A DNA stretch of 64,000 bases, taken from NCBI RefSeq assembly GCF_000293885.2, contig NZ_CP010945.1, positions 3,058,001 to 3,122,000 on the forward strand. The letters are read 5' to 3'. Every line of letters starts with the position of its first letter. Position 1 is the stretch's first letter. Under the pieces are notes generated by a model. It ran no database searches. It was not told the DNA's origin and was given only the letters and a program-made list of their open reading frames with translations. This stretch comes from Pseudomonas fluorescens NCIMB 11764. Lineage in GTDB: Bacteria > Pseudomonadota > Gammaproteobacteria > Pseudomonadales > Pseudomonadaceae. Of this stretch, positions 38,761 to 48,810 are shown one piece after another. The position numbers and the translations under genes were made by a program.

Positions 38761-39345
38761 TCAGCCGCGGGCTTCCTTGAACAGCACGGCGATGCCAGGG
38801 TGATAGTTGCCCGCTTCATTACGCAACTTGCGGTAGGCGTAGGGGAAATACCAGGCGACGGCGCAGGAGTGTTCCTTTTGCAGATCGTCGACCATGTCCT
38901 GGAGTTCTTCCGGGGTGGCGCCATGCTGGGCTTTTTGCGGTGCAACGAACAGGCAGCCGAGTTTCAGGTCACTGGCGTAGCTGATTCGCCTGGCGTCGCT
39001 GGTGATATCGGCCAGCGCCTGTGTCAGGTTCAGGTTGTTGACCCGTGGCCAACGCTGCGTGGCTTGAAGGTAGGCGCGTTCTTCGCTGGTGGCGATGAAC
39101 AGGTCGGCGCGGGCGTTGCGTTCGCCTTCCTCGTTCTGTTTGCGGGTCGGTGTCTGTTGCAGCGTGACCATTTCCGCCGCCCATGCGGCGGCGGAGAGCA
39201 AGCCGAGGTTGGCTTTTTCGTCGTACCAGTAAGGCGTGTCGTTATCGCCGCGCACGGCGTTGTAACGGTCGATACAGTCAAACCAGCGCTCCAGCACCGG
39301 GCGCAGGAATTCCAGCTTCGGATTGCTGATGATCATGCCTTGCAT
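38761..39345 (-). CDS. conserved hypothetical protein, no recognised domain
   Basis: A 194-residue cytosolic protein; I do not recognise its family. It is rich in W and Y (PYWYDEKANLGLLSAAAWAAEM; CAVAWYFPYAYRKLRNEAGNYHPGIAVLF) and has a charged middle (KQNEEGERNARADLFIATSEERAYLQATQRW). No signal peptide or membrane helix. AAGGGTGAG lies just before the ATG at 39345; another ATG nine bases downstream is possible. It may be transcribed with the lipoprotein gene downstream, 68 bp away. Confidence 0.65.
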   Translation of the reverse strand: MQGMIISNPKLEFLRPVLERWFDCIDRYNAVRGDNDTPYWYDEKANLGLLSAAAWAAEMVTLQQTPTRKQNEEGERNARADLFIATSEERAYLQATQRWPRVNNLNLTQALADITSDARRISYASDLKLGCLFVAPQKAQHGATPEELQDMVDDLQKEHSCAVAWYFPYAYRKLRNEAGNYHPGIAVLFKEARG

Positions 39346-39511
39346 GTGGCTCACCCTTGTTATTGTGTTGTCAGGTTGTGGCGCTTTGATATCACTGCTG
39401 AGAGTGTGGCACAAGATTGGCGTCAGTTAATTGATCAACGGCAGTTAATCGCCCGACGGCGTCCCGGCTTTAATTGACGCTCCACCCCCAACCCTCTAAC
39501 CTTCGCGGCTT

Positions 39512-39752
39512 GTTTCAGGTGCTCTGTGGCCTCGGTCGACAGAGTGAAACAGGGAAGCCGGTGAGTGCATTCGTTCCATTCATGAACAATCACGATCCCG
39601 GCGCTGCCCCCGCAACGGTAAATGAGTGAAGACTGAGCATTGTTGCCACTGTGTCGATATCGGCATGGGAAGGCGCGCAGTCAGGCGGAGTGCCGCTCAT
39701 GAGCCCGGAGACCGGCCTGATCCATCCAGCGGCATCACGGTGGGCGATGCCA
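39512..39752 (+). promoter_or_regulatory. cobalamin (adenosylcobalamin) riboswitch
   Basis: The leader contains the conserved features of the B12 aptamer: GAAACAGGGAAGCCGGTG at the 5' part (39540-39565), GCGCTGCCCCCGCAACGGTAAATGAG in the middle (39600-39627), and the B12 box AGCCCGGAGACCGGCCTGAT near 39702. The spacing and order are typical. It precedes cobO and probably represses the whole ten-gene operon when adenosylcobalamin binds. Whether it acts by termination or by masking the cobO Shine-Dalgarno (GGAGAGCTCC before the ATG) is open. The boundaries are approximate. Confidence 0.9.
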
Positions 39753-39814
39753 GGCTTCTTGCCGTCTATTCTTGTGCCTGCCCGCCGTTATCCAGCCTCA
39801 ACGGAGAGCTCCCC

Positions 39815-40426
39815 ATGACTGATACTCCCGATCGTGACGAACGCCATCTGGCGCGCATGCTGCGCAAAAAAGCCGTGATCGACGAACGCATCGCCAACTC
39901 GCCGAATGAATGCGGCCTGCTGCTGGTGCTGACCGGCAACGGCAAAGGCAAAAGCAGCTCGGCGTTCGGCATGCTCGCCCGCTCCCTGGGCCATGGCATG
40001 CAATGCGGCGTGGTGCAGTTCATCAAGGGCCGCAACAGCACGGGCGAAGAACTGTTTTTCCGGCGCTTTCCCGAGCAGGTGCGTTTTCATGTGATGGGCG
40101 AGGGCTTTACCTGGGAAACCCAGGACCGCCAACGCGACATCGCCGCCGCCGAAGCCGCCTGGGCAGTGTCCCGTGAACTGCTTCAGGATCCGTCGATCGG
40201 CCTGGTGGTGCTGGATGAACTGAACATTGCCCTCAAGCACGGTTACCTCGATCTCGATCAGGTGCTCAGCGACTTGCAGGCGCGGCCGCCGATGCAGCAC
40301 GTGGTGGTCACCGGTCGCGGCGCCAAGCCGGAAATGATTGAACTGGCCGACACCGTTACAGAAATGGGCGTCATCAAGCACGCCTTCCAGGCCGGCATCA
40401 AAGCGCAAAAAGGCGTCGAATTGTGA
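39815..40426 (+). CDS. cobO: cob(I)yrinic acid a,c-diamide adenosyltransferase
   Basis: A 203-residue adenosyltransferase that adds the 5'-deoxyadenosyl group to Co(I) corrinoids, CobO/BtuR type. The P-loop is GLLLVLTGNGKGKSSSAFG near residue 40, and the Walker B-like strand is IGLVVLDELNIALKHGYL, with VVVTGRGAKPEMIELAD later. The ATG at 39815 is preceded by GGAGAG; longer upstream readings run through the riboswitch and are rejected. Its last codons overlap cobB (GTGA). Confidence 0.95.
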   Translation: MTDTPDRDERHLARMLRKKAVIDERIANSPNECGLLLVLTGNGKGKSSSAFGMLARSLGHGMQCGVVQFIKGRNSTGEELFFRRFPEQVRFHVMGEGFTWETQDRQRDIAAAEAAWAVSRELLQDPSIGLVVLDELNIALKHGYLDLDQVLSDLQARPPMQHVVVTGRGAKPEMIELADTVTEMGVIKHAFQAGIKAQKGVEL

Positions 40427-41823
40427 GTCAACCACGTCATTGCCCGGCGGTCTTGATTGCCGCGCCGGCTTCCGGTCAGGGCAAGACCACCGTCACCGCC
40501 GCGCTGGCCCGTTTGCATCGCAATCAGGGGCGCAAGGTGCGCGTGTTCAAATGCGGTCCGGACTTTCTCGACCCGATGATTCTCGAGCGCGCCAGCGGTG
40601 CGCCGGTCTACCAACTGGACATGTGGATGGTCGGCGAGCAGGAAAGTCGTCGACTGTTGTGGGAAGCCGCCGGTGAAGCCGATCTGATCCTGATCGAAGG
40701 CGTCATGGGGCTGTTTGACGGCACGCCGTCCAGCGCTGACCTGGCGCGGCATTTCGGTGTGCCGGTGCTCGGGGTGATCGACGGGACGGCGATGGCGCAG
40801 ACCTTTGGTGCGCTGGCGTTGGGGTTGGCGAAGTATCAGCCGGACCTGCCGTTCGCTGGCGTGCTGGCCAACCGGGTGGGCACCTTGCGCCATGCGCAGT
40901 TGCTTGAAGGCAGCCTGACTGAAGGCTTGCGCTGGTACGGCGCATTGTCCCGGGAGACCGGGATTGAATTGCCGAGTCGGCACCTCGGTCTGGTTCAGGC
41001 CAGCGAGTTGAACGATCTCGACCTGCGTCTCGATGCGGCGGCCGAATCACTGGCCGCCAGCTGTGACGTTACGCTGCCGCCACCTGTGGAGTTCGCCGCT
41101 CCAGAAGTGATTGCCGCCGAACCGTTGCTGGCCGGTGTACGGATTGCCGTGGCCCGTGATGAAGCCTTCGCTTTCACCTACGGCGCGAGCCTGGATTTGC
41201 TGCGAGCCATGGGCGCCGAATTGTCATTCTTCTCGCCGATCCGCGACACGCAATTGCCGGAGGCTGACAGTCTCTATCTGCCGGGCGGTTACCCGGAATT
41301 GCACCATGTCGCGCTGGCACAGAACACCTCCATGCTTGGCGCCATTCGCGCTCACCATGCGGCGGGCAAACCGTTGCTGGCCGAGTGTGGCGGCATGCTG
41401 TATCTGCTCGATTCGCTGACCGATGTCGAAGGTACTCGCGCAGAACTGGTGGGGTTGCTGGCCGGTGATGCGGTGATGCAGAAACGGCTGGCGGCGCTGG
41501 CGTTGCAGGCGGTGGAATTGCCCGAAGGTTCGCTGCGCGGCCACACCTATCATCATTCGTTGACCAGCACCGAACTTGAGCCGATTGCCCGTGGCCTCAG
41601 TCCTAACGGCGGGCGCGGAGCGGAGGCGGTTTATCGGCAGGGGCGGATGACGGCTTCCTATGTGCATTTCTATTTCCCGTCCAATCCGAACGCTGTAGCT
41701 GCGCTGTTTGCGCCTGACCGTGAAGCTGCCATCGCTGGCAGGCCAGCTCCCACAGTTGACCGTGTATTACCTGAAGAAACGCAGATCCCTGTGGGAGCTG
41801 GCCTGCCAGCGATGAGGCCATGA
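40423..41823 (+). CDS. cobB: cobyrinate a,c-diamide synthase with REPIN-encoded C-terminal tail
   Basis: A 466-residue amidotransferase that amidates the a and c side chains of cobyrinate with glutamine and ATP. The N-terminal dethiobiotin-synthetase-like domain has APASGQGKTTVTAALARLH; the C-terminal class I amidotransferase domain has LAECGGMLYLLDSLTDVEG and HSLTSTELEP. The GTG start at 40423 overlaps the cobO stop. The last 34 or so residues, from DREAAIAGRPAP to the end, are encoded by an inverted REP pair and are not family sequence (see findings). The stop overlaps bluB in ATGA. Confidence 0.95.
   Translation: MSQPRHCPAVLIAAPASGQGKTTVTAALARLHRNQGRKVRVFKCGPDFLDPMILERASGAPVYQLDMWMVGEQESRRLLWEAAGEADLILIEGVMGLFDGTPSSADLARHFGVPVLGVIDGTAMAQTFGALALGLAKYQPDLPFAGVLANRVGTLRHAQLLEGSLTEGLRWYGALSRETGIELPSRHLGLVQASELNDLDLRLDAAAESLAASCDVTLPPPVEFAAPEVIAAEPLLAGVRIAVARDEAFAFTYGASLDLLRAMGAELSFFSPIRDTQLPEADSLYLPGGYPELHHVALAQNTSMLGAIRAHHAAGKPLLAECGGMLYLLDSLTDVEGTRAELVGLLAGDAVMQKRLAALALQAVELPEGSLRGHTYHHSLTSTELEPIARGLSPNGGRGAEAVYRQGRMTASYVHFYFPSNPNAVAALFAPDREAAIAGRPAPTVDRVLPEETQIPVGAGLPAMRP
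41730..41814. repeat. REPIN-like perfect inverted repeat inside the cobB 3' end
   Basis: Two perfectly complementary 26-base arms (41730-41755 and 41789-41814), each containing GGAGCTGGCCTGCCAGCGAT or its complement, surround 33 bases. Unlike the other REPINs here it lies inside a coding sequence: it supplies the last cobB codons. Confidence 0.92.
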
Positions 41824-42470
41824 CCGACAACGCATTCAGTGAAGCCGAACGGCAGGCGGTGTATCGCGCGATAGCCGAACGCCGCGACATGCGCCACTTC
41901 AGCGGCGGCACCGTCGAACCTGAGTTGCTCCGGCGACTGCTCGAAGCCGCGCATCAGGCCCCAAGCGTCGGCCTGATGCAGCCCTGGCGATTCATCCGCA
42001 TCAGCGATCGCGCCCTGCGCGGCAAGATCCAAGTGCTGGTGGAAGAAGAACGCATCCGCACCGCCGAAGCCCTCGGCGAACGCACCGACGAATTCATGAA
42101 GCTGAAAGTCGAAGGCATCAACGACTGCGCGGAAGTGTTGGTCGCCGCGCTGATGGACGACCGCGAACGCCACATTTTCGGCCGCCGCACCTTGCCCGAA
42201 ATGGACATGGCCTCGTTGTCCTGCGCGATCCAGAACCTGTGGCTGGCCTCCCGCGCCGAAGGGCTGGGCATGGGCTGGGTCTCTTTATTCGAACCGCAAG
42301 CCCTGGCCGACCTGCTGGGTTTGCCCGCCGGGGCCAAACCTTTGGCGATTCTTTGCCTCGGGCCGGTCAAGGAATTCTATCCGGCGCCGATGCTGGTACT
42401 CGAAGGCTGGGCGCAGGCGCGTCCGCTAAGCGAATTGCTGTATGAGAATTATTGGGGAGTGAGTCAATGA
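41820..42470 (+). CDS. bluB: 5,6-dimethylbenzimidazole synthase
   Basis: A 216-residue flavin-destroying enzyme that turns reduced FMN into the lower ligand of B12 under oxygen. It is a nitroreductase-fold protein: [41 protein letters not shown] is the FMN-binding start, [37 protein letters not shown] the conserved second half. The aspartate in EMDMAS fits the catalytic Asp known in BluB. It begins within the cobB stop (ATGA) and its own stop overlaps cobD in the same way. Confidence 0.95.
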   Translation: MTDNAFSEAERQAVYRAIAERRDMRHFSGGTVEPELLRRLLEAAHQAPSVGLMQPWRFIRISDRALRGKIQVLVEEERIRTAEALGERTDEFMKLKVEGINDCAEVLVAALMDDRERHIFGRRTLPEMDMASLSCAIQNLWLASRAEGLGMGWVSLFEPQALADLLGLPAGAKPLAILCLGPVKEFYPAPMLVLEGWAQARPLSELLYENYWGVSQ

Positions 42471-43375
42471 GTGTGGCGTTGTTGAGTGTCGCCGCAGTGG
42501 CGCTGGATGCGCTGCTGGGTGAACCCAAACGCTGGCATCCGCTGGTGGCGTTCGGCCGTTTTGCCGACCGCATCGAACAACGTTTCAATGGTGAAGGACG
42601 CGGCTGGCGCAGCCACGGCGTTACCGCCTGGGTGATCGCGGTCGTGCCGCTGACCTTGCTCGCCACGGCTTTTTCCTGGGCGCCTTATGTCGGCTGGATC
42701 GTCGAGATTCTCGCGCTCTATTGCGCCCTCGGCCTGCGTAGCCTCGGTGAACACGTCACGCCGGTGGCCACGGCGCTGCGCAGTGATGATCTGGAGGAAG
42801 CGCGCGCGCGTGTCGGTTACCTGGTCAGCCGCCAGACCAGTGAGCTGGATAAAACCGAGGTCGCCCGCGCCGCCACCGAATCCGTCCTGGAGAACGGCAG
42901 CGACGCGGTGTTTGCCGCGCTGTTCTGGTTTGCAGTGGCCGGCGCGCCCGGCGTGGTGCTCTACCGATTGAGCAATACGCTGGATGCGATGTGGGGTTAT
43001 CGCACCGAGCGCTTCGAACGTTTTGGCTGGGCCGCGGCGAAGATCGACGACGTGCTCAACTACATTCCTGCGCGACTGGTGGCGTTGACCTACGCGCTGC
43101 TGGGCAAAACCCGACTCGCCCTGAAATGCTGGCGCACCCAGGGTCCGACATGGGACAGTCCGAACGCCGGCCCGGTGATGGCCGCGGGTGCTGGTTCGCT
43201 GGGCGTCGAGTTGGGCGGGGCGGCGATTTATCACGGTGAACTGCATCAGCGTCCGCAACTGGGCGAGGGCGCGCCGGCGGACGCCGACTCCATCGACCGA
43301 GGCTGGCAATTGGTCCAGCGCGGGGTATGGTTATGGCTGCTGATTCTCTGCGTGGGGGCTGAATTCTATGCTTGA
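42467..43375 (+). CDS. cobD: adenosylcobinamide-phosphate synthase (CobD/CbiB)
   Basis: A 302-residue integral membrane protein that attaches aminopropanol phosphate to adenosylcobyric acid. Typical parts: [22 protein letters not shown] at the N-terminus, the [35 protein letters not shown] segment with the conserved E-N-D residues, and the C-terminal [24 protein letters not shown]. Several hydrophobic helices alternate with these loops. The ATG at 42467 overlaps the bluB stop; a start 15 bases upstream is rejected. It overlaps cobC by 8 bp. Confidence 0.95.
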   Translation: MSVALLSVAAVALDALLGEPKRWHPLVAFGRFADRIEQRFNGEGRGWRSHGVTAWVIAVVPLTLLATAFSWAPYVGWIVEILALYCALGLRSLGEHVTPVATALRSDDLEEARARVGYLVSRQTSELDKTEVARAATESVLENGSDAVFAALFWFAVAGAPGVVLYRLSNTLDAMWGYRTERFERFGWAAAKIDDVLNYIPARLVALTYALLGKTRLALKCWRTQGPTWDSPNAGPVMAAGAGSLGVELGGAAIYHGELHQRPQLGEGAPADADSIDRGWQLVQRGVWLWLLILCVGAEFYA

Positions 43376-44360
43376 GCATGGTGGACGGTTGCGCAAGGCG
43401 GCGCTCGAATACGGCATCGCCGAAGCTGATTGGCTTGATCTGTCCAGCGGCCTCGCGCCCTGGCCGTTTCCGGTCCCCGACATTCCGTTGCGCGCCTGGG
43501 CGCGATTGCCGGAAACCGATGACGGACTGGAACAAGCCGCCTGCGATTACTACGGTGCCGCGCAGGTGCTGCCAGTGGCCGGTTCGCAAATGGCGATCCA
43601 GTTGCTGCCGCGTTTGCGCCGGGTCGGCAAGGTCGGCGTGCTGTCGCCGTGTTACGCCGAGCACGCCGAAGCCTGGCGCCGCAGCGGTTACATCGTGCGT
43701 GAAGTGCTGGAGCAAGAGGTCGACTTTTTCCTCGACAGTCTCGATGTGCTGGTGGTGGTCAACCCGAACAACCCGACGGGCCTGAGCCTGACCCCGAGCC
43801 GTCTGCTCGACTGGCATTCCAGACTGGCCCAGCGCGGTGGCTGGCTGGTGGTGGACGAAGCGTTCATGGACAACACGCCACAGCTGAGCCTGGCGCCGTG
43901 CGCCCATCAGGTCGGCTTGATCGTGTTGCGCTCCTTCGGCAAGTTTTTTGGCCTGGCCGGTGTCCGGCTGGGGTTCGTGCTGGCGGAGCGCAAGCTGCTC
44001 AAGCTGCTCGCCGAACAAGTCGGGCCCTGGGCCGTCAGCGGACCGACTCGCGTGTTGGGGCAAGCCTGTCTGCAGGATACCGAAGGCCACGCCAGACAGC
44101 GTGTGCGCACCGAAGCGGCCAGCGAGCGTTTGGCTGCACTGTTGGAAAAGCACGGTTTCAAACCTCAGGGTGGTTGTGCCCTGTTTCAGTGGCTGACCAC
44201 CGAACACGCCGAAGCACTCCATGAATTCATGGCCCGCCACGGCATTCTGCTGCGGTTGTTCACCCACAACAGCAGCCTGCGGTTCGGCCTGCCCGGTGAA
44301 GAAGCCGACTGGGCCCGACTTGATCAAGCGTTCGACGCCTACGCCAGGGAAACCCGATGA
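43368..44360 (+). CDS. cobC: threonine-phosphate decarboxylase (PLP enzyme, CobC in P. denitrificans naming)
   Basis: A 330-residue class I aminotransferase-fold PLP enzyme related to histidinol-phosphate aminotransferase. The Schiff-base lysine is in [19 protein letters not shown]; the cofactor site includes [11 protein letters not shown] and VVDEAFMDN. It makes 1-aminopropan-2-ol phosphate from threonine phosphate, the substrate of CobD. The gene is coupled to cobD by an 8-bp overlap and to cobQ by 4 bp. The same letter name is used in Salmonella for the alpha-ribazole phosphatase that lies downstream here. Confidence 0.93.
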   Translation: MLEHGGRLRKAALEYGIAEADWLDLSSGLAPWPFPVPDIPLRAWARLPETDDGLEQAACDYYGAAQVLPVAGSQMAIQLLPRLRRVGKVGVLSPCYAEHAEAWRRSGYIVREVLEQEVDFFLDSLDVLVVVNPNNPTGLSLTPSRLLDWHSRLAQRGGWLVVDEAFMDNTPQLSLAPCAHQVGLIVLRSFGKFFGLAGVRLGFVLAERKLLKLLAEQVGPWAVSGPTRVLGQACLQDTEGHARQRVRTEAASERLAALLEKHGFKPQGGCALFQWLTTEHAEALHEFMARHGILLRLFTHNSSLRFGLPGEEADWARLDQAFDAYARETR

Positions 44361-45808
44361 CAACGTTGATGGTGCAGGGCACGACTTCGGACGCCGGTAA
44401 AAGCACACTGGTGACGGCGCTGTGTCGCTGGGTCACGCGGCAGGGCGTATGCGTCGTGCCGTTCAAGCCGCAGAACATGGCGCTCAACAGTGCCGTGACC
44501 GCCGACGGTGGCGAGATCGGACGTGCACAAGCGGTGCAGGCTCAGGCCGCTTATCTCGACCCGCACACCGACATGAACCCGGTGCTGCTCAAACCCAACA
44601 GCGACACTGGCGCCCAAGTGATCATTCACGGGCGCGCTGTCACGACGATGAACGCGGTTGCGTATCACGACTACAAAGCCATCGCCATGCAAGCGGTGCT
44701 CGCGTCCCATGAGCGGCTGAGCGCGGCGTATCCGGTGGTGATGGTCGAAGGCGCAGGCTCGCCGGCCGAGATCAATTTGCGGGCCGGCGACATCGCCAAC
44801 ATGGGGTTCGCCGAGGCGGTGGATTGCCCGGTGCTGCTGATCGCCGACATCAATCGCGGCGGCGTTTTCGCACATCTGGTGGGCACGCTGGAATTGCTTT
44901 CTCCCACCGAGCAGGCGCGGATCAAAGGCTTCATCATCAACCGTTTTCGCGGCGACATTGCCTTGCTGCAACCCGGTCTCGACTGGCTGGAAGCGCGCAC
45001 CGGCAAACCGGTGATCGGCGTGCTGCCGTACGTGATGGACCTGCACCTGGAGGCCGAGGACGGCATCGATCAGCGCCAGACCGACAAGGCCGACCAGGTG
45101 CTGAAGGTCGTTGTGCCGGTGTTGCCGCGCATCAGCAACCACACCGATTTCGATCCGCTGCGCCTGCACCCGCAAGTGGACCTGCAATTCATCGGCCCCG
45201 GCCAGGCGATTCCACCCGCTGACCTGATCGTTCTTCCCGGCTCGAAAAGCGTGCGCAGCGACCTCGCGTATTTGCGCGCCAATGGCTGGGACACCGCCAT
45301 CGCCCGGCATTTGCGCTATGGCGGAAAGGTGTTGGGGATTTGCGGCGGCCTGCAGATGCTCGGCGAGCAGGTGCACGACCCGTTGGGCCTCGAAGGTGCG
45401 CCGGGCTCCAGTGCCGGTCTGGGTTTGTTGGCGTTCGAAACGCAGCTCGAAGAAGAGAAGCAACTGCGCAATGTGCGCGGGCGCCTGACGCTGGAGAACG
45501 CTGAAGTCAGCGGTTATGAAATTCATGCTGGCGTGACCACCGGACCCGCGTTGGAAAATGCCGCCGTGCAGTTGGACGATGGTCGTTGCGACGGCGCGCA
45601 AAGTGGCGACGGGCAGATTTTCGGCACCTACCTGCATGGCCTGTTCGAATCGCCTGCGGCGTGCAGTGCGCTGTTGCGTTGGGCGGGTTTGCAGGAGGTG
45701 CAGGACGTGGATTACCACGGCTTGCGCGAGCGGGATATCGAACGTCTGGCGGATCTGGTGGAGAAGCATCTGGATACCCGGCTACTTCGTGAGCTCTGCG
45801 GGATTTGA
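44357..45808 (+). CDS. cobQ: cobyric acid synthase
   Basis: A 483-residue glutamine-dependent amidotransferase that amidates four side chains of adenosylcobyrinate a,c-diamide. The N-terminal P-loop domain is [20 protein letters not shown], with [13 protein letters not shown] and [12 protein letters not shown]; the C-terminal amidotransferase domain has [15 protein letters not shown] with the catalytic Cys and GTYLHGLFE with the histidine. The length fits. The N-terminus overlaps the cobC stop (ATGA). Confidence 0.96.
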   Translation: MTTLMVQGTTSDAGKSTLVTALCRWVTRQGVCVVPFKPQNMALNSAVTADGGEIGRAQAVQAQAAYLDPHTDMNPVLLKPNSDTGAQVIIHGRAVTTMNAVAYHDYKAIAMQAVLASHERLSAAYPVVMVEGAGSPAEINLRAGDIANMGFAEAVDCPVLLIADINRGGVFAHLVGTLELLSPTEQARIKGFIINRFRGDIALLQPGLDWLEARTGKPVIGVLPYVMDLHLEAEDGIDQRQTDKADQVLKVVVPVLPRISNHTDFDPLRLHPQVDLQFIGPGQAIPPADLIVLPGSKSVRSDLAYLRANGWDTAIARHLRYGGKVLGICGGLQMLGEQVHDPLGLEGAPGSSAGLGLLAFETQLEEEKQLRNVRGRLTLENAEVSGYEIHAGVTTGPALENAAVQLDDGRCDGAQSGDGQIFGTYLHGLFESPAACSALLRWAGLQEVQDVDYHGLRERDIERLADLVEKHLDTRLLRELCGI

Positions 45809-45848
45809 TGAGGCCGGCACAGTCACCGAAGATTGAAAGGAATGAACC

Positions 45849-46370
45849 ATGCTGCAACTGATCCTCGGCGGTGCCCGCTCCGGCAAAAGTCGCCTGGCCG
45901 AGAAACTCGCGTCCGACAGCCACCTGAGCGTGACCTACATCGCCACCAGCCAACCCCTGGACGGGGAAATGAACGAACGGGTCGCCCATCACCGTGCACG
46001 CCGTCCGGCCGAGTGGGCTCTGATCGAAGAGCCCGTTGAACTCGCCCGCGTCCTGCGCGAATCCGCCCGCGCCGATCGTTGCCTGCTGGTGGATTGCCTG
46101 ACCCTGTGGATGACCAATCTGCTGATGCTCGACGACGCCGAGCGACTGACCGCCGAGCGCGAAGCCTTGCTGGACTGCCTGGCCGAATTGCCGGGTGAAA
46201 TCATTTTTGTCAGCAACGAGACCGGAATGGGTGTCGTGCCGCTGGGCGAATTGACTCGCCGCTATGTCGATGAAGCCGGTTGGCTGCATCAAGCCTTGGC
46301 CGAGCGCTGTCAGCGAGTCGTCCTGACCGTCGCCGGCCTGCCCCTGACCTTGAAAGGAACTGCGTTATGA
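45849..46370 (+). CDS. cobP: bifunctional adenosylcobinamide kinase/guanylyltransferase
   Basis: A 173-residue enzyme that phosphorylates adenosylcobinamide and then adds GMP. The P-loop is [21 protein letters not shown]; the conserved histidine-containing stretch is [33 protein letters not shown] and [28 protein letters not shown] follow. It is 40 bp after cobQ, the largest gap in the operon, with AAGGAATG as Shine-Dalgarno. It overlaps cobT. Confidence 0.95.
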   Translation: MLQLILGGARSGKSRLAEKLASDSHLSVTYIATSQPLDGEMNERVAHHRARRPAEWALIEEPVELARVLRESARADRCLLVDCLTLWMTNLLMLDDAERLTAEREALLDCLAELPGEIIFVSNETGMGVVPLGELTRRYVDEAGWLHQALAERCQRVVLTVAGLPLTLKGTAL

Positions 46371-47422
46371 CTCAAACCTGGTGGCTGAACCCGTGCAAGC
46401 CGGTTGACGCTCAAGCCGTCGAACAGGCTCAGGCACGGCAACAGCAGCTGACCAAGCCCGCCGGCTCTCTTGGGCGGCTCGAGTCGGTAGCGGTGCAATT
46501 GGCCGGGTTGCAGGGGCAGGTCAAACCGAGCCTGGATCAGTTGTGGATTGCGATTTTTGCCGGTGACCATGGCGTGGTCGCCGAAGGCGTGTCGGCGTTT
46601 CCCCAGGAAGTCACCGGGCAGATGCTGCACAACTTCGTCAGCGGTGGCGCGGCGATCAGTGTGCTGGCGCGCCAGCTCGGCGCTTCCCTCGAAGTGGTCG
46701 ACCTCGGGACCGTGACGCCATCGTTGAATCTGCCGGGCGTGCGGCACTTGAACATCGGCGCAGGCACCGCGAATTTTGTTGAAGGTCCCGCCATGACTCA
46801 AGCGCAGGGCTCGCTCGCCTTGCAGGCCGGTCGTGACAGTGTGCAGCGTGCCAGCGCCGCCGGTACGCAGTTGTTCATCGGTGGCGAAATGGGCATCGGC
46901 AATACCACGGCGGCCAGCGCGTTGGCTTGTGCGTTGCTGGATTGCCCGGTGCTGCACTTGACCGGGCCGGGCACCGGCCTGAGCGCGGCGGGTGTCAGCC
47001 TCAAGGCCCAGGTCATCGAACGCGCTTTGGCTTTGCACCGCGCTCAGCGTGACGACGCGCTGCAAACCCTGTTCAGCCTCGGCGGTTTCGAAATTGGAGC
47101 GTTGGTCGGCGCGTACCTGGCGTGTGCCCAGGAAGGCATCGCAGTGCTGGTCGACGGGTTCATTTGCAGCGTTGCCGCGTTGGTGGCGGTGCGCCTGAAT
47201 CCTGACTGCCGCCCGTGGCTGTTGTTCGGTCATCGCGGCGCCGAGCCGGGTCATCGTCATGTGCTGGAAACCTTGAACGCCGAACCGTTGCTCGATCTCG
47301 GCCTGCGTCTGGGTGAAGGCAGCGGCGCTGCGTTGGCCGTGCCGCTGCTGCGCCTGGCGTGCGACCTTCACGGACAAATGGCGACGTTCGCCGAAGCGGC
47401 CGTGGCGGATCGTCCGGCATGA
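46367..47422 (+). CDS. cobT: nicotinate-nucleotide-dimethylbenzimidazole phosphoribosyltransferase
   Basis: A 351-residue enzyme that makes alpha-ribazole 5'-phosphate from NaMN and dimethylbenzimidazole (CobT in Salmonella, CobU in P. denitrificans naming). Typical parts: [62 protein letters not shown], and the C-terminal [20 protein letters not shown] with the catalytic glutamate. The ATG at 46367 overlaps the cobP stop; a longer upstream reading is rejected. Its stop overlaps the phosphatase start (ATGA). Confidence 0.96.
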   Translation: MTQTWWLNPCKPVDAQAVEQAQARQQQLTKPAGSLGRLESVAVQLAGLQGQVKPSLDQLWIAIFAGDHGVVAEGVSAFPQEVTGQMLHNFVSGGAAISVLARQLGASLEVVDLGTVTPSLNLPGVRHLNIGAGTANFVEGPAMTQAQGSLALQAGRDSVQRASAAGTQLFIGGEMGIGNTTAASALACALLDCPVLHLTGPGTGLSAAGVSLKAQVIERALALHRAQRDDALQTLFSLGGFEIGALVGAYLACAQEGIAVLVDGFICSVAALVAVRLNPDCRPWLLFGHRGAEPGHRHVLETLNAEPLLDLGLRLGEGSGAALAVPLLRLACDLHGQMATFAEAAVADRPA

Positions 47423-47994
47423 CTTTGCGCCTTGATCTGTTGCGCCACGGCGAAACCGAACTCGGTGGCGGCCTGCGCGGCAGCCTCGACGACGCGTTGA
47501 CCGACACAGGTTGGGCGCAGATGCGCGCGGCGGTGGTCGAGCAGGGGCCTTGGGATCGTCTGGTCAGTTCGCCGTTGCAACGTTGTGCGCGGTTCGCGCA
47601 AGAGCTCGGGGCGCAACTGGGCTTGCCCGTGCAGCTGGATAAGGATCTGCAGGAACTGCATTTCGGTGCGTGGGAAGGGCAGAGCGCGTTGGCGTTGATG
47701 CAAACCGATGCCGAAGCGCTGGGCCTGTTCTGGGCTGACCCTTATTCGTTTACGCCACCTCAAGGGGAGCGGGTCGAGGATTTTTCGACGCGGGTATTGG
47801 CGGCTGTCGCCCGGTTGCATGCGGCGTATGCGGGCGAACGTGTTTTGCTGATCAGCCATGGCGGCGTCATGCGTTTGTTGCTGGCGCAGGCGCGGGGCTT
47901 GCCACGTGAGCAGTTGCTGAACGTTGAAGTCGGCCATGGTGCGCTGTTTTCTCTGAGCATCGAGACTGGCGTCATCCTCAAGGAAGCGATCTGA
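47419..47994 (+). CDS. alpha-ribazole phosphatase-like histidine phosphatase
   Basis: A 191-residue histidine-phosphatase-fold protein. The RHG motif is in [34 protein letters not shown] holds the second catalytic histidine, and [15 protein letters not shown] the conserved glutamate stretch. In the nucleotide-loop pathway it would remove the 5'-phosphate from alpha-ribazole phosphate (or from the final cobalamin phosphate). Salmonella calls this gene cobC, which conflicts with the decarboxylase above. The ATG at 47419 overlaps cobT. Confidence 0.9.
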   Translation: MTLRLDLLRHGETELGGGLRGSLDDALTDTGWAQMRAAVVEQGPWDRLVSSPLQRCARFAQELGAQLGLPVQLDKDLQELHFGAWEGQSALALMQTDAEALGLFWADPYSFTPPQGERVEDFSTRVLAAVARLHAAYAGERVLLISHGGVMRLLLAQARGLPREQLLNVEVGHGALFSLSIETGVILKEAI

Positions 47995-47996
47995 TC

Positions 47997-48731
47997 ATGT
48001 TGCCGTTCTGGATCGCCCTGCAATTTTTGAGCAGTCTGCCGATTCGTCTGCCGGGCATGCCGGCGCCCGAGGAGTTGGGGCGCTCCCTGCTGTTTTATCC
48101 GTTGGTGGGGCTGCTGTTTGGCGCGATCTTGTGGGCGCTGAATTGGCTGTTGCTCGGCACGCCTTTGATACTGCACGCAGCGCTGTTGCTGACGGTTTGG
48201 GTGTTGCTCAGCGGAGCGTTGCACCTCGACGGTCTGGCCGATAGCGCCGACGCCTGGCTCGGTGGATTCGGCGACCGTGAACGCACGCTGACGATCATGA
48301 AAGACCCGCGCAGCGGTCCAATCGCGGTGGTGACGCTGGTGCTGGTGTTGCTGCTCAAGTTCGCTGCGCTGCTGGCATTGATCGAGCAACAACACAGCGT
48401 TTTCCTGATCGTCGTTCCGTTGATTGGCCGTGCCGCGTTGCTGGGGTTGTTCCTGACCACGCCCTATGTGCGGGCCGGTGGTTTGGGGCAGGCACTGGCC
48501 GATCATCTTCCGCGATTGGCGGGCAAGTGGGTGCTGGCGGTCAGTGCGTTGGCGTGTGTGCTGATTGCAGGTCTCGGCGGTGTTTTGGCGTTGGTAATCG
48601 CTTTACTGGTCTTCTTTTGGTTGCGACAGGTGATGCTGCGGCGACTGGCCGGGACCACGGGCGATACGGCCGGTGCATTGCTAGAGTTGCTGGAAATGAC
48701 GGTGATCGTAGGGCTTGCATTAGTTTTGTAG
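47997..48731 (+). CDS. cobS: adenosylcobinamide-GDP ribazoletransferase (cobalamin synthase)
   Basis: A 244-residue integral membrane protein with about six helices. It joins adenosylcobinamide-GDP and alpha-ribazole (phosphate), the last assembly step, at the membrane. The motif ALHLDGLADSADAWLGGFGDRERTLTIMKDPRSGPI is the conserved metal-binding/active-site loop. It starts 2 bp after the phosphatase stop and is the last cob gene; no hairpin terminator with a T tract follows. It is called cobV in P. denitrificans naming. Confidence 0.96.
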   Translation: MLPFWIALQFLSSLPIRLPGMPAPEELGRSLLFYPLVGLLFGAILWALNWLLLGTPLILHAALLLTVWVLLSGALHLDGLADSADAWLGGFGDRERTLTIMKDPRSGPIAVVTLVLVLLLKFAALLALIEQQHSVFLIVVPLIGRAALLGLFLTTPYVRAGGLGQALADHLPRLAGKWVLAVSALACVLIAGLGGVLALVIALLVFFWLRQVMLRRLAGTTGDTAGALLELLEMTVIVGLALVL

Positions 48732-48775
48732 GATCGCCGCACCGCTTGCTCCTACGGGTAACATGTTTTAAAAAT

Positions 48776-48807
48776 TTGCTTTCATTTAACCGCGGGTATA
48801 TACACGC
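48776..48807 (+). promoter_or_regulatory. candidate promoter and MarR operator in front of marR
   Basis: TTGCTT (48776-48781) with a 15-base spacer to TATATA (48797-48802) forms a possible promoter. The palindromic GCGGGTATATACACGC (48792-48807) overlaps its -10. A better copy of the same palindrome lies before the MFS gene at 49236. The ATG at 48811 follows the -10 by only 8 bases. Confidence 0.55.
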
Positions 48808-48810
48808 ACC

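Noticed and set aside
39346..39814. An upstream in-frame extension of cobO through the leader
   Set aside because: The extra 63 codons read through the cobalamin aptamer, and a proper Shine-Dalgarno stands before the ATG at 39815.
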